Below, one piece after another: positions 34,958 to 43,036 of a DNA stretch of 64,000 nt; the first letter of the stretch is position 1; every line of letters begins with the position of its first letter. A model generated the notes under the pieces. The model saw only the letters and a list, made by a program, of their open reading frames with translations, searched no databases and was not told the DNA's origin. The stretch comes from Criblamydia sequanensis CRIB-18 (GTDB lineage Bacteria; Chlamydiota; Chlamydiia; Chlamydiales; Criblamydiaceae). The position numbers were made by a program, and so were the translations under genes. Location: NCBI RefSeq assembly GCF_000750955.1, contig NZ_CCEJ010000001.1, positions 112,197 through 176,196 on the forward strand. The letters run 5' to 3'.

Positions 34958-35461
34958 TTATTCTTTACTCTCCCTCATCTGTTTTAGAAAAATGACGGTT
35001 CCCATCTCATCAAGCTCGACTGCTTCTTTAATCTCAATTTCTTTCATCATTTCTTTTTCCCAGTCTTCCCGATGGGTATTTAACTTATCGACGTCTAAAC
35101 GTCTTTTTTTAAGTTCTTTTTGAGCTTGCTCTAAGTCTTTCCGAGCGACTTCCACTTGCTCTTTCTGTTCCTTTACTTTCTTTTCTTCAACTTTAAGCCT
35201 TTCTTTGACTTCTTTAAGATAGACTTTCATTTGAATGATCTTTTCACTTGTCGTTCCATGATCAAATTCGGCTCGAAGCTGTTCTAATTTATCATTATAA
35301 TGGTTTAAAACCTTGTCCCGTTCCGCTTCCCGCTCTTTCAAGCGTTTTAATTCTTGATCCAAAGCATCTTGCTTAAGCTTAACTACCTTTTCCTGATTTT
35401 CAACTCGTCTTTTTTTAACTTCAACGACTTGGATCAAGGGGTAAATTGGCATCTTCATCAT
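34958..35461 (-). CDS. cdsO: T3S stalk protein SctO/CdsO
   Basis: 167 residues, almost entirely one long coiled coil (for example KLKQDALDQELKRLKEREAE and KEVKERLKVEEKKVKEQKEQ), as in YscO/FliJ proteins that sit in the pore of the ATPase. The N-terminus MPIYPLIQVVEVKKRRVE fits FliJ/YscO starts. It lies 22 bp downstream of cdsN. The translation start could be any of three ATGs in the first four codons. Confidence 0.85.
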   Translation of the reverse strand: MMKMPIYPLIQVVEVKKRRVENQEKVVKLKQDALDQELKRLKEREAERDKVLNHYNDKLEQLRAEFDHGTTSEKIIQMKVYLKEVKERLKVEEKKVKEQKEQVEVARKDLEQAQKELKKRRLDVDKLNTHREDWEKEMMKEIEIKEAVELDEMGTVIFLKQMRESKE

Positions 35462-35483
35462 GAATAAGATCTATCCTATTAAA

Positions 35484-36800
35484 CTATTTAAAAATGCCCC
35501 TTAAAAGTTGAAGGGTTTCTTCAAAAGAACATTTCTCATCAATGTTTTGCTTTAAAAAATTATTCACTTTGTCAACGTGATCGATAGCAAAGTCGCCCGC
35601 TTTATCCGAGCCTCGTTTGTATTCGCCGATTTTTATAAGCAATTCATTTTTCTTATAGTTAGCAAGGACTTCTTTCAATTTTCCAACAAGCTGTAAATGC
35701 TCTTGCGATGTAATCGATGTAATAACACGGCTTGCTGAAGATAAAACATCAATTGCCGGGTAATGATACTTTCTTGCTAAATCAGCAGAGAGGATTATAT
35801 GCCCATCTAAAATTGAGCGTGTTTCATCTGAAACAGGCTCATTCATATCATCGCCCGCTACAAGAATCGTATAAAAAGCTGTGATCGAGCCAACATCTGA
35901 ATTACCCGCTCTTTCTAAAAGTCTTGGCAAGGTAGAGAAAACAGAGGGGGTATAGCCGGCTCTTGCAGGGGGTTCACCGGCTGCAAGTCCAACTTCTCTT
36001 AAAGCTCTTGCAAAGCGAGTAACAGAGTCCATCATTAAGATGACGGATTTACCTTGATCTCTAAAATATTCGGCTATAGCTGTAGCTACATAGGCAGCAT
36101 TTAAACGAAGCTGAGAGGCTTGATCTGAGGTGGATACTACAAGCACAGAACGTTTTAAGCCCTCGGGACCTAGGTCTTTTTCGATAAAGTCCCTAAGTTC
36201 ACGACCCCTCTCTCCGATTAAACTAATAACGTTTACGTCAGCTTTAGCATTTCTTGCGATCATGCCAAGAAGGGTTGATTTACCACCGCCGGCCGCAGCG
36301 AAAATCCCGACTCTTTGACCTTTACCGCAAGTTAAGCTACCGTCGATTGCCCTAATGCCAACAGAAATAGGTTCGCTGATTCTTTTTCTTTTTAACGGGT
36401 CCGGCGGATCTTGGATAACCGGGTAAATCGCTTCTGTTTCAAGGGGGCCTTTTGTCTTTAAATCCAAAGGTTCTCCAAGGCCGTTTAGAACCCTGCCAAG
36501 GAGCTTTGGCCCGACTTTAATATGAAGAGGCAGCTTTGTTGGAATTACTTCGGAGGAGGGACCAATCCCTGTCATGGGGCCAAGAGGCGATAGAAAAACC
36601 TCATCTCTTGTAAATCCGACCACTTCGCATCGAAGAGGTTCGCCTTCTCGTTTAACAAGACATACTTCCCCAATTTTTACATTGGGCACGATGGCTTTAA
36701 TCAACATCCCGACAACTTCGGTGATTCTTCCATTGACTGTTGTCAATTCGAGTTGATCAATACCTCCGAGGACTTTATCAAGCTGATCTTCAAAATCCAT
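35484..36800 (-). CDS. cdsN: T3S ATPase SctN/CdsN
   Basis: Hexameric ATPase that unfolds substrates and detaches chaperones at the export gate. The Walker A motif AAAGGGKST and a Walker B-like [16 protein letters not shown] are intact, with [12 protein letters not shown] and the F1/FliI block [15 protein letters not shown]. 438 residues from this ATG, normal for the family. An in-frame TTG at 36809, close to AGGAG, is an alternative start adding three residues. It follows the CT668-like gene across a terminator-like hairpin. Confidence 0.96.
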   Translation of the reverse strand: MDFEDQLDKVLGGIDQLELTTVNGRITEVVGMLIKAIVPNVKIGEVCLVKREGEPLRCEVVGFTRDEVFLSPLGPMTGIGPSSEVIPTKLPLHIKVGPKLLGRVLNGLGEPLDLKTKGPLETEAIYPVIQDPPDPLKRKRISEPISVGIRAIDGSLTCGKGQRVGIFAAAGGGKSTLLGMIARNAKADVNVISLIGERGRELRDFIEKDLGPEGLKRSVLVVSTSDQASQLRLNAAYVATAIAEYFRDQGKSVILMMDSVTRFARALREVGLAAGEPPARAGYTPSVFSTLPRLLERAGNSDVGSITAFYTILVAGDDMNEPVSDETRSILDGHIILSADLARKYHYPAIDVLSSASRVITSITSQEHLQLVGKLKEVLANYKKNELLIKIGEYKRGSDKAGDFAIDHVDKVNNFLKQNIDEKCSFEETLQLLRGIFK

Positions 36801-36856
36801 GGGAGCCAATTTCTCCTAAAGTTTTAAGACTTTAAAAAACTTTAATATTAATGATT

Positions 36857-36883
36857 GAAAAAGGCCCTGCTACAGGGCAGGGC
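36857..36883 (-). terminator. Terminator-like hairpin upstream of cdsN
   Basis: On the minus strand CAGGGC and GCCCTG arms form alternative stems (36864-36869 with 36873-36878 or 36878-36883), followed by five Us. Two mutually exclusive stems suggest attenuation rather than full termination within the T3S block. Confidence 0.6.
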
Positions 36884-36938
36884 AAACCGTTGTCCTTAAA
36901 TTTTTTGAAACCTTTACTCGAAAAAGCCTCATCAAAGC

Positions 36939-37607
36939 TTAAACTTGAACGTTCATAATTGTTTTGGTCGATTCCAGTGCCTTATTCAATAAGCTTGTGA
37001 AGAATTCAAGCTCTTGTTGGATGTATCCAACTTTTATCTGTATCGCTAGTAGGTTCGCCGGAGACAATTGCTTATTATTCAAGTGCATGCTCTCAACTTC
37101 AAGACCCAAGGTTTTAAGCTGTTCCTGGCCGTTTGTTAAAAAGCCTAGGAATCGATTAATAGGTGTTTGCAATGAAACATCTATCTTGGGTTCAGGAGTG
37201 TACTCGAGACCTGCTTTGTCCATAGCTACTTTCAAGCTATCGTCAATGTGGTCAAGTTTGTTGCGCAAAATACGCTGGACCGAGCTTTTAATGTCTAAAT
37301 CTTTAGTCTCAAGCTTAGTTTTCAAGTCATCAATTTGCGCGATGACTTCTTTTGCTTGGACTGCAAGCCGCTCGGGCGTTGCTGTTTTTGCTACTTGATT
37401 CACGCTTCTATTGAGGTGGCGCACTTCATCAAAAAGAGATGATTTCAGCTCTAAATTGTCAGGACCTTTAGTCTGCTTTCCAACTTTCAGGGCATCATCA
37501 AAAGTCTCTTTATTAGGCGCAACTCTCGCAAGCTCTTGCTCGATGGCTTGAGCCGGACCGCTCTTTCGAGTGACTTTACTTACTTTTTCTAATTTATCTT
37601 CGGTCAT
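36939..37607 (-). CDS. T3S-associated protein, CT668-like by position
   Basis: 222 residues, helical, without membrane segments. Coiled-coil-like stretches include LDHIDDSLKVAMDKAG, and an amphipathic C-terminal part reads LLAIQIKVGYIQQELEFF, then LLNKALESTKTIM. The last 60 residues resemble the helical ends of needle or rod-type proteins in composition. Only its place between cdsG and cdsN (as CT668) supports the assignment. The ATG at 37607 is preferred over a TTG two codons upstream. Confidence 0.65.
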   Translation of the reverse strand: MTEDKLEKVSKVTRKSGPAQAIEQELARVAPNKETFDDALKVGKQTKGPDNLELKSSLFDEVRHLNRSVNQVAKTATPERLAVQAKEVIAQIDDLKTKLETKDLDIKSSVQRILRNKLDHIDDSLKVAMDKAGLEYTPEPKIDVSLQTPINRFLGFLTNGQEQLKTLGLEVESMHLNNKQLSPANLLAIQIKVGYIQQELEFFTSLLNKALESTKTIMNVQV

Positions 37608-37665
37608 AGACAACCAATTTTTTTTAATTATTAAAGTTTAATGGTTGTGGATTCTTTTAACCAAT

Positions 37666-38121
37666 TTACTTTGTTTTTTCGCTTTCTTTTGCGGCATCCG
37701 CGAAAAAAGGCGACTTATTCTTTTTTAAATCCTTATCAGCCCATTCAAGAGAGATCTTGCCTAGGCTTTTAACAGTCTCGTCATTTGTTTTTTCCATCGC
37801 GTCCCGGATAATTTTTTCTCCCTTTTCCCTCTTCGGCTTTGTGAGTAAAAAGCACATCCCGAGAAAGGTTTTAGCAAGATAATTTTCAGGCTCTTTTTCT
37901 AGTACTCCTTCAAATATTTTTGTAGCTTCCTTAAGCTCAAGTTTATTTAAAGAAATATATCCAAGGCCTATTTCCGGTGCGACACTTGTGGGATTCATGA
38001 CTTGCGCCGCCTTAAAAATACGTGTGGCACTTGTCTCATCCAGTTGCTTAACTGCAACAAACCCAGCTTCTATAAGAAGCGCAAAGTCATCAATATACTC
38101 ATCCAATTTTTCACTTGCCAT
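37666..38121 (-). CDS. cdsG: TPR-type needle chaperone, CdsG-like
   Basis: About 151 residues forming TPR-like helical pairs (FALLIEAGFVAVKQLDE; PEIGLGYISLNKLELKEATK; YLAKTFLGMCFLLTK). YscG/CdsG proteins pair with the small YscE/CdsE partner to hold needle monomers before export. Gene order (cdsE-cdsF-cdsG) agrees. The frame is open to 38181, but the ATG at 38121 (MASEKLDEYIDD) has AAGGG at good spacing. A strong hairpin separates it from cdsF. Confidence 0.75.
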   Translation of the reverse strand: MASEKLDEYIDDFALLIEAGFVAVKQLDETSATRIFKAAQVMNPTSVAPEIGLGYISLNKLELKEATKIFEGVLEKEPENYLAKTFLGMCFLLTKPKREKGEKIIRDAMEKTNDETVKSLGKISLEWADKDLKKNKSPFFADAAKESEKTK

Positions 38122-38218
38122 ACGCGCCCTTGTCATGATCCTTAGGTTGTTAAGTCTTCTAGATTTAAAAATAATCAGCATTTTTGCTAAGCGAATTTCA
38201 CTTTTGCAAAATACCTAA

Positions 38219-38262
38219 ACGGCGTCAAGCTTTGGGCTAAGAGACTCCAAAGCTTTCGCCGT
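38219..38262 (-). promoter_or_regulatory. Strong hairpin between cdsF and cdsG
   Basis: Arms at 38219-38235 and 38247-38262 pair over 15 positions (AAGCTTTGG/CCAAAGCTT plus ACGGCG/CGCCGT) with a small internal loop. Only a weak U-stretch follows on the minus strand (GTTTAGGTATTTT). It could be a partial terminator or an mRNA-stabilising stem that raises needle-protein expression over the downstream genes. Confidence 0.65.
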
Positions 38263-38295
38263 TGAAGGTGAGGAAAGGAAAAAATCCTAACCTCA

Positions 38296-38568
38296 TTATC
38301 CTTTTACGTTCCTTGCCATTGACATGATAGCTGAGTTTGCAGCTGCAATGACAGAAGTTGACATCTCAGACAGTTGAGATAAGTGGTTCATTAACATTTG
38401 CATCTCAAACATGTCCCCAATACTGATGGAACTTCTTCTGTTTTTAATCTGGATTAATTTAACTTTCGCACTAATTGTTGCATCATGCACAACATGAAAT
38501 AAAGTATTAACACTAAATCCAGACTGTACGTTATCGCCATGGAAGAACGTTAAATCTTGGCTTGGCAT
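38296..38568 (-). CDS. cdsF: T3S needle subunit SctF/CdsF
   Basis: 90-residue helical protein with no signal peptide, matching needle subunits in size. The central helix (GDMFEMQMLMNHLSQLSEMS) and the end SAIMSMARNVKG recall the conserved end of needle proteins. It sits between cdsE and cdsG, the CT666 position. Hairpins flank the gene on both sides. The Shine-Dalgarno GGAGGAAA is strong but rather far from the ATG. Confidence 0.78.
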   Translation of the reverse strand: MPSQDLTFFHGDNVQSGFSVNTLFHVVHDATISAKVKLIQIKNRRSSISIGDMFEMQMLMNHLSQLSEMSTSVIAAANSAIMSMARNVKG

Positions 38569-38817
38569 AATATAATTTCCTCCGTGAAATTATCAATTCC
38601 ATAAAGAGTCAAACTTATTTGAGGGGCTCCTACTGGAAATTTCATTTCCTAGCAAATCTTGCCTTTCGGAACTTCTCGCTTGTTTGAAACCTTTAAGCGC
38701 TTTATTTATCTTCGCGCTTTAAGTGCTTTGCTGGGCCGCATTTAGTTGTTTAAAACTTATTTCTAAGCTCTCTTTTTTAAGGAGCAACAAATGCAGCCCG
38801 ACAAAGATCTGGAACGC
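38569..38817. other. 249-bp cdsE-cdsF gap with inverted repeats
   Basis: GGGCCGCATTT (38733-38743) pairs with AAATGCAGCCC (38789-38799) apart from one mismatch, and AAGCGC/GCGCTT form another short stem near 38695-38720. No gene was found. The gap is unusually long for two cooperating small genes and probably forms a structured leader or attenuator for cdsF. Confidence 0.5.
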
Positions 38818-39060
38818 TTATACCGCTTTAATCCTTGTTATCACCTTTAAAAATGCTGCATACCCATGAAGCAAGGCTCCAAAATGATCAAATTCTTCTT
38901 TATTCTCGCCGCTTCTCAATACTTGTTTAATCTTTTGGAGGCGCTCTTCAATTTTTTGTTTTAATTCTTTTTGTTTTTCGGCTTTGCCCATTTCCCGCTC
39001 TAAATCAAAAACGAATTCTTTCTCGGGTTCTTTCTTCTTTTGCTCTTCAAGTCCAAACAT
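38818..39060 (-). CDS. cdsE: Small needle co-chaperone, CdsE-like (DUF5398 type)
   Basis: 80 residues, highly charged. A lysine-rich helical stretch contains KELKQKIEERLQKIKQVL, then FDHFGALLHGYAAFLKVITR. This pattern resembles chlamydial CT665 (CdsE), the YscE-like partner of CdsG that protects the needle subunit. The Shine-Dalgarno AAGGA is well placed. It heads a unit with a good promoter at 39130-39158. Confidence 0.78.
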   Translation of the reverse strand: MFGLEEQKKKEPEKEFVFDLEREMGKAEKQKELKQKIEERLQKIKQVLRSGENKEEFDHFGALLHGYAAFLKVITRIKAV

Positions 39061-39129
39061 AGAGTTCCTTACAGGTAATAGACGGATTTAATAAAAGAAT
39101 ATACTAAAATATCCTTCCTCTATAATTAT

Positions 39130-39158
39130 ATTTTAGCATAAAAAAATCATTTAATCAA
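39130..39158 (-). promoter_or_regulatory. Probable promoter of the cdsE-cdsF-cdsG unit
   Basis: Minus strand TTGATT (39153-39158) and TAAAAT (39130-39135) with a 17-bp spacer containing seven Ts, about 70 bp upstream of cdsE. Chlamydial T3S genes are known to be divided among many operons with sigma70-like promoters, which fits. Confidence 0.6.
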
Positions 39159-39203
39159 GTAATCATCAATTATAAGAAATGTGTAAAGATTTAATTAATT
39201 TTA

Positions 39204-41219
39204 CTACTTTAAGTTGATCCTGTACTTGACTCCATCTCTCTCAAGAAAAACAGCTTGAGGAGTAATTTCGGTTATCTTCATAGCATCTAAAAAATCGCCT
39301 TTAGTCACAATTTTTCCATCCACGACAACACTTAAAGTTGAGCCTCTTCTTGAAATACCTGAAACTTCATATCTATCGGTGATATCGATCATGGATTTTT
39401 CAGGCTCAACGTCTGTTGCCAAGTCTTGAATCTGGTGAATGCCGGAAATGGTCTTTAACTCTTCTAAAACTTCCCTATAATCTCCTTTTTGGGAGATAGG
39501 AATGCTTCCTTTTATCGTTAACTCACCATTGACTAATTCTGTTTTTAAAGTCTTAAACCCGCGGTTTTGAAGCATGGCTTTAACCGTATTGGCGAGATTT
39601 TCTTCGACGACGACACGATTCTCAAGCAGATCCAAGTAGTTAAAGTTAGCGCTTAAATACTCGGAAAGATCTTCCATATCGGATCTATTTTTCAAGTAAC
39701 CTGATAAAACAAAGTTCCCGGGGGTGGTCGCCTGAATGTTAACGCTTCTCCACTTAGGGTTTTTAGCGATGATCTGATTGATTTCTTGCCAAACCCCTTC
39801 ATCTATAATAATCCCGGAATCATCCAAATTTTTTATAAATTTAAGGCCTTGAAGGTTGTAATTTAGCTGTTTTTTTGCGTTATCTGTTAGGACATGGCCT
39901 ACAAGTAAAAGGGAGCCATTTGATTTATTGTAGTAGTATTGCACAGTTGGAAAAGGGGCTAGAGCATCTTTTAGAAGTGTTTCAGGATCGTACACTTCTT
40001 GAACTTGTATCGGTTCGCTTTTAAAAAGAGTAACAACGCCAAGAGCTGTCAAACCAAAGAGGCCTGTCAGTATTCCAATTAATATAAAAGCTGTGAGGGT
40101 GGTTCCGGCTTTTTCTTTGAGCTCTTCCGAGGTCATAGTAGGTTTCGGAGGGGGCGGAGGGGGCAGGGGTTCTTCTTTTTTTATCTCTTCTTTTGGCTTG
40201 GTTTCTTCCTCTTTTTGTAAGAAGCGGACAATGGAAGGCAAAAGCGGGGAAATGATCGTTTGCATTTCTCCTTCCCTATCAAAAATAACAAAGGATGTAG
40301 TTCCAAGAGTGACTACAGAGTTTGGATTAAAGATTTTTTTGCCTTGTATTTTTTCACCATCAACAAGCGTGCCATTTCGGCTTTTTAAGTCTTCGATAGA
40401 CAGAGTGTCATTTTCTAAAACCTGCACTTTTGCATGCTGTCTTGAAACGCTTGTATCATGAAAAATAATATCGCAAGTGGCAGGGTCTGTCCCAAGAGAG
40501 TAAGTTCTACCGGCTTGCATGGTAAATTCAGCGCCGTTATTTGGGCCGGCGATAACTTTTAAAAGCCATCTATCGGTTTCTTGAATATCAAAATCAATTT
40601 CCGCAAGAAGTTCGTCGTTATTTTCTTCTTCATCAAACAAAGTGTCGCGTCTTTTTACATGATCTTCGCTATCGTCTTCAATTCCCTCTGATTCTTTAGA
40701 TTGTTCATGCTCTTTAGATTCTTCAAGGGGAGTATCAGTTATTTCTTTTTGTTGTTCTTCAGGCAAAATAGACTCCTCGATCTTATTCGCAGACACCTGA
40801 GAGGTATTAACCTCTCCTTTATCTTTTAATGGTTCTTCTTCTTGAGAATGATTCATGGGCTCATCTTCTGTTGTTTTAGAGGGGTCGTTTTTTTCCTCAA
40901 AAGAAGCCTCTTCGGCCTCTTTGTCATTAGTATAAAAACGAAAAATCGTGCTGCCAATTTTTAAAGTATCCCCTTCATGAAGAAGCTTTTGACCGGCAAC
41001 TTCTTCTTGGTTGATCTCAATTGGGTTGGTTGTGCTTAAATTCTCTACTAATATCCCTTGAGGAGCCTTTCGGCAAATTAAATGTTTTCTAGAGGCTAAG
41101 GGGTCTTCAATAAGAAATTGACAAGTTTCAGGATCTCGACCAATAAGCCACTCTTCCCCGTCCTCTAAAGACAGGGTTAAACCCTTTAATTTCCCTTCTT
41201 CGGCAATAAGCTTTGGCAT
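39204..41219 (-). CDS. cdsD: T3S inner-membrane ring protein SctD/CdsD with two FHA domains
   Basis: 671 residues. FHA domain 1 (about 20-95: LIGRDPETCQFLIEDPLASR) is followed by an acidic linker, then FHA domain 2 (about 238-313: SLGTDPATCDIIFHDTSVSR and SRNGTLVDGEKI). A proline run (PPPPPP, near 353) and one membrane segment (about 373-398) follow. The periplasmic part contains ring-building modules (WQEINQIIAKNPKWRSVNIQ; LKTELVNGELTIKGSIP). FHA domains bind phosphothreonine, and chlamydial CdsD is known to be a kinase substrate. It lies downstream of the CT663-like chaperone. Confidence 0.92.
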   Translation of the reverse strand: MPKLIAEEGKLKGLTLSLEDGEEWLIGRDPETCQFLIEDPLASRKHLICRKAPQGILVENLSTTNPIEINQEEVAGQKLLHEGDTLKIGSTIFRFYTNDKEAEEASFEEKNDPSKTTEDEPMNHSQEEEPLKDKGEVNTSQVSANKIEESILPEEQQKEITDTPLEESKEHEQSKESEGIEDDSEDHVKRRDTLFDEEENNDELLAEIDFDIQETDRWLLKVIAGPNNGAEFTMQAGRTYSLGTDPATCDIIFHDTSVSRQHAKVQVLENDTLSIEDLKSRNGTLVDGEKIQGKKIFNPNSVVTLGTTSFVIFDREGEMQTIISPLLPSIVRFLQKEEETKPKEEIKKEEPLPPPPPPKPTMTSEELKEKAGTTLTAFILIGILTGLFGLTALGVVTLFKSEPIQVQEVYDPETLLKDALAPFPTVQYYYNKSNGSLLLVGHVLTDNAKKQLNYNLQGLKFIKNLDDSGIIIDEGVWQEINQIIAKNPKWRSVNIQATTPGNFVLSGYLKNRSDMEDLSEYLSANFNYLDLLENRVVVEENLANTVKAMLQNRGFKTLKTELVNGELTIKGSIPISQKGDYREVLEELKTISGIHQIQDLATDVEPEKSMIDITDRYEVSGISRRGSTLSVVVDGKIVTKGDFLDAMKITEITPQAVFLERDGVKYRINLK

Positions 41220-41451
41220 AACCCTAATACCGCCAACCTTTAATTAATATTACAACAGCAAAATCTGTGCCATTAGTTAAAAGTATAAATATTAATTCTA
41301 ATGCTTACTAGCAAGAAATTTTAAATTTTTAGTCTTAGGTATTAAAAATTTAACACAAATTTAGTTTTTGTTGAATCAAATGAAATTAATATTTTCCGTT
41401 AAGCATATATTTATAATACCAAAAATCGGCTAGACTGTTAAGTATTTTTGT

Positions 41452-41844
41452 TTATTTATGTTGGAGAGCCTCATCCCGCCAAAAATCAACCGTAACAATA
41501 AAATCTTCCAGGGCCCCTGCGAACACATCATAATTTGATTCTAAAGATAGTTTATTTGTAAGAATAATATTTTTTCCATCTTCGCTTAAAGAAAGAAATC
41601 CGCCTTGCGTTCCTTGCCCAAAGAGGTTGCCTTCTAGCATTTCTTGGAAAAAAGCTTCTTTATGAACTTTAGGCGTGGGAGCAATAGTTGAAGTAAAAGA
41701 GATGGAACTTAAGCCTTCATTGATTGTGATCGATAAATTTTCATCGATCGGGAGAAAGTAGACGCCGGGCATAGAAGGAGTTAGAGGATTTTCAAGTTTT
41801 AACTCGCGGCTGAACTCTTGCATGAAAGTATCTAATTTACCCAT
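41452..41844 (-). CDS. T3S class I chaperone, CT663-like
   Basis: 130-residue acidic protein with the CesT/SycE layout: an N-terminal helix (LDTFMQEFSRELKLEN), beta strands (GVYFLPIDENLSITINEG; NIILTNKLSLESNYDVF) and a C-terminal helix (FAGALEDFIVTVDFWRDEA). Such dimeric chaperones hold effectors or structural substrates before export. It lies 232 bp upstream of cdsD, as CT663 does. A terminator separates it from copD. A minus-strand TTGCTA/TATTTA pair in the gap before cdsD is a weak promoter candidate. Confidence 0.75.
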   Translation of the reverse strand: MGKLDTFMQEFSRELKLENPLTPSMPGVYFLPIDENLSITINEGLSSISFTSTIAPTPKVHKEAFFQEMLEGNLFGQGTQGGFLSLSEDGKNIILTNKLSLESNYDVFAGALEDFIVTVDFWRDEALQHK

Positions 41845-41861
41845 TTTATCCTCAAATCTTT

Positions 41862-41903
41862 AAAAAAATCCCCATCCTCAATGTCCTTTAAAGATGGGGA
41901 TTT
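41862..41903 (-). terminator. Intrinsic terminator at the end of the translocator operon
   Basis: AAATCCCCATC (41866-41876) and GATGGGGATTT (41893-41903) form a perfect 11-bp stem, followed on the minus strand by seven Us. It lies 18 bp after the copD stop and marks the probable end of the translocator transcript. Confidence 0.85.
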
Positions 41904-41920
41904 AGAAATCAATTAAGTGC

Positions 41921-42964
41921 TTATTGTGTGGGTCCAAGGCCTTTATGAGCTTGGAGCGCTTGTTCGTAAACCATTTTCAGCATTTCAAGGCATTTGCTGA
42001 CAAGTTCAGCCAAGTTCTTATCGGATTCAGAGCTTGATGATTGCAGTTGGGTATAAACATCTTTTAAGCCTTCTTGAACTTTTTGATAACGTTCAATTAA
42101 CCCTTTTTCAATGGTCGGCCCGATTTGGCCAAAGCTTGAAACCATGCCGCCGATACCTTGCCCTAAAGATCCAAGACCCATACTGGCCGAGCCAAGAACA
42201 CTTGCGCTTCCGGTAAACCAGTTGTATTTAAATCCTTCCATGCCTCCAGTTGGAGGTTTAGAACTAGCCATGGCCCTATTATATTGTACCGTACGGGTGA
42301 CAGATCCGGCAGCGCCAAGCATACCTGTAACCATCGATAAACCGCCAAAAGCCGCTTGTATTGCTGAACCGATACCTTGCATCATAAGCATATCGGCTTG
42401 TTTTTCAGCAGCTTCTTTAATGGCGTTGCCGATGTTATAAGCGCTTTCCATAATGAGTCCCATAGCGGCCACTCTTGCCCCCATTTCAGTAAGCCTTGCA
42501 AGACGCATGACTCTTGCCATTTCCATCATGGCCATCGTAATATTTACAAGATAACTTGCCGCCATCCAGGGGTTCCACCCCGGGATATCAACGCCTGATG
42601 CAGCGCCGGTTGATGCAGTCCTATCCGCAGCAGTTTTTTCATTGGTTCGATCCTCAATACCGAGGGATTTGGATACGACGGGCTTGCTTGAGTCAAGTGT
42701 TTTTAAAACGATATCGCTTAAGATGATAGAACCATAAAAATCCACAAGGTCTTTATCTAATACAAGAGGGGCATAATGCTGATCATCAAGAACGTCTTTT
42801 GAGAAAACTTCAAATATGCCATAACCGGATAGCATTTTTTCCATCAGTTCTTCTTGCGCTTTTGGGCTTGCATCAATTAACGCTTGGTCAGGTTGAGGCA
42901 TGAATAGTGCTAGCATCTCAGGGTCAAGCAAAGGATTACTGGGAGATTGATTATTAATCGTCAT
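41921..42964 (-). CDS. copD: T3S minor translocator, CopD/YopD-like
   Basis: 347 residues. A hydrophobic segment (about 135-160: WMAASYLVNITMAMMEMARV) and further Met/Gly/Ala-rich sequence (AAFGGLSMVTGMLGAAGSV; GSASMGLGSLGQGIGGMVSS) would insert in the host membrane. The C-terminus is helical (LAELVSKCLEMLKMVYEQA). It has no signal peptide, as expected for T3S cargo. It is the last gene of the translocator operon. AAGGAG is well spaced before the ATG. The family is diverse, so CopD rather than another hydrophobic cargo is inferred from order and architecture. Confidence 0.75.
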   Translation of the reverse strand: MTINNQSPSNPLLDPEMLALFMPQPDQALIDASPKAQEELMEKMLSGYGIFEVFSKDVLDDQHYAPLVLDKDLVDFYGSIILSDIVLKTLDSSKPVVSKSLGIEDRTNEKTAADRTASTGAASGVDIPGWNPWMAASYLVNITMAMMEMARVMRLARLTEMGARVAAMGLIMESAYNIGNAIKEAAEKQADMLMMQGIGSAIQAAFGGLSMVTGMLGAAGSVTRTVQYNRAMASSKPPTGGMEGFKYNWFTGSASVLGSASMGLGSLGQGIGGMVSSFGQIGPTIEKGLIERYQKVQEGLKDVYTQLQSSSSESDKNLAELVSKCLEMLKMVYEQALQAHKGLGPTQ

Positions 42965-42991
42965 GGATAAACTCCTTTTTGCTTTAATCTT

Positions 42992-43029
42992 AAGCTGCTT
43001 TTCAGATAATAAAAGGGATAAAGCAGCTT
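42992..43029 (-). promoter_or_regulatory. Hairpin between the 550-residue gene and copD
   Basis: AAGCTGCTTT (42992-43001) and AAAGCAGCTT (43020-43029) form a perfect 10-bp stem with an 18-base loop. No U-run follows on the minus strand, so processing or stability control is more likely than termination. Confidence 0.55.
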
Positions 43030-43036
43030 TGCATTG

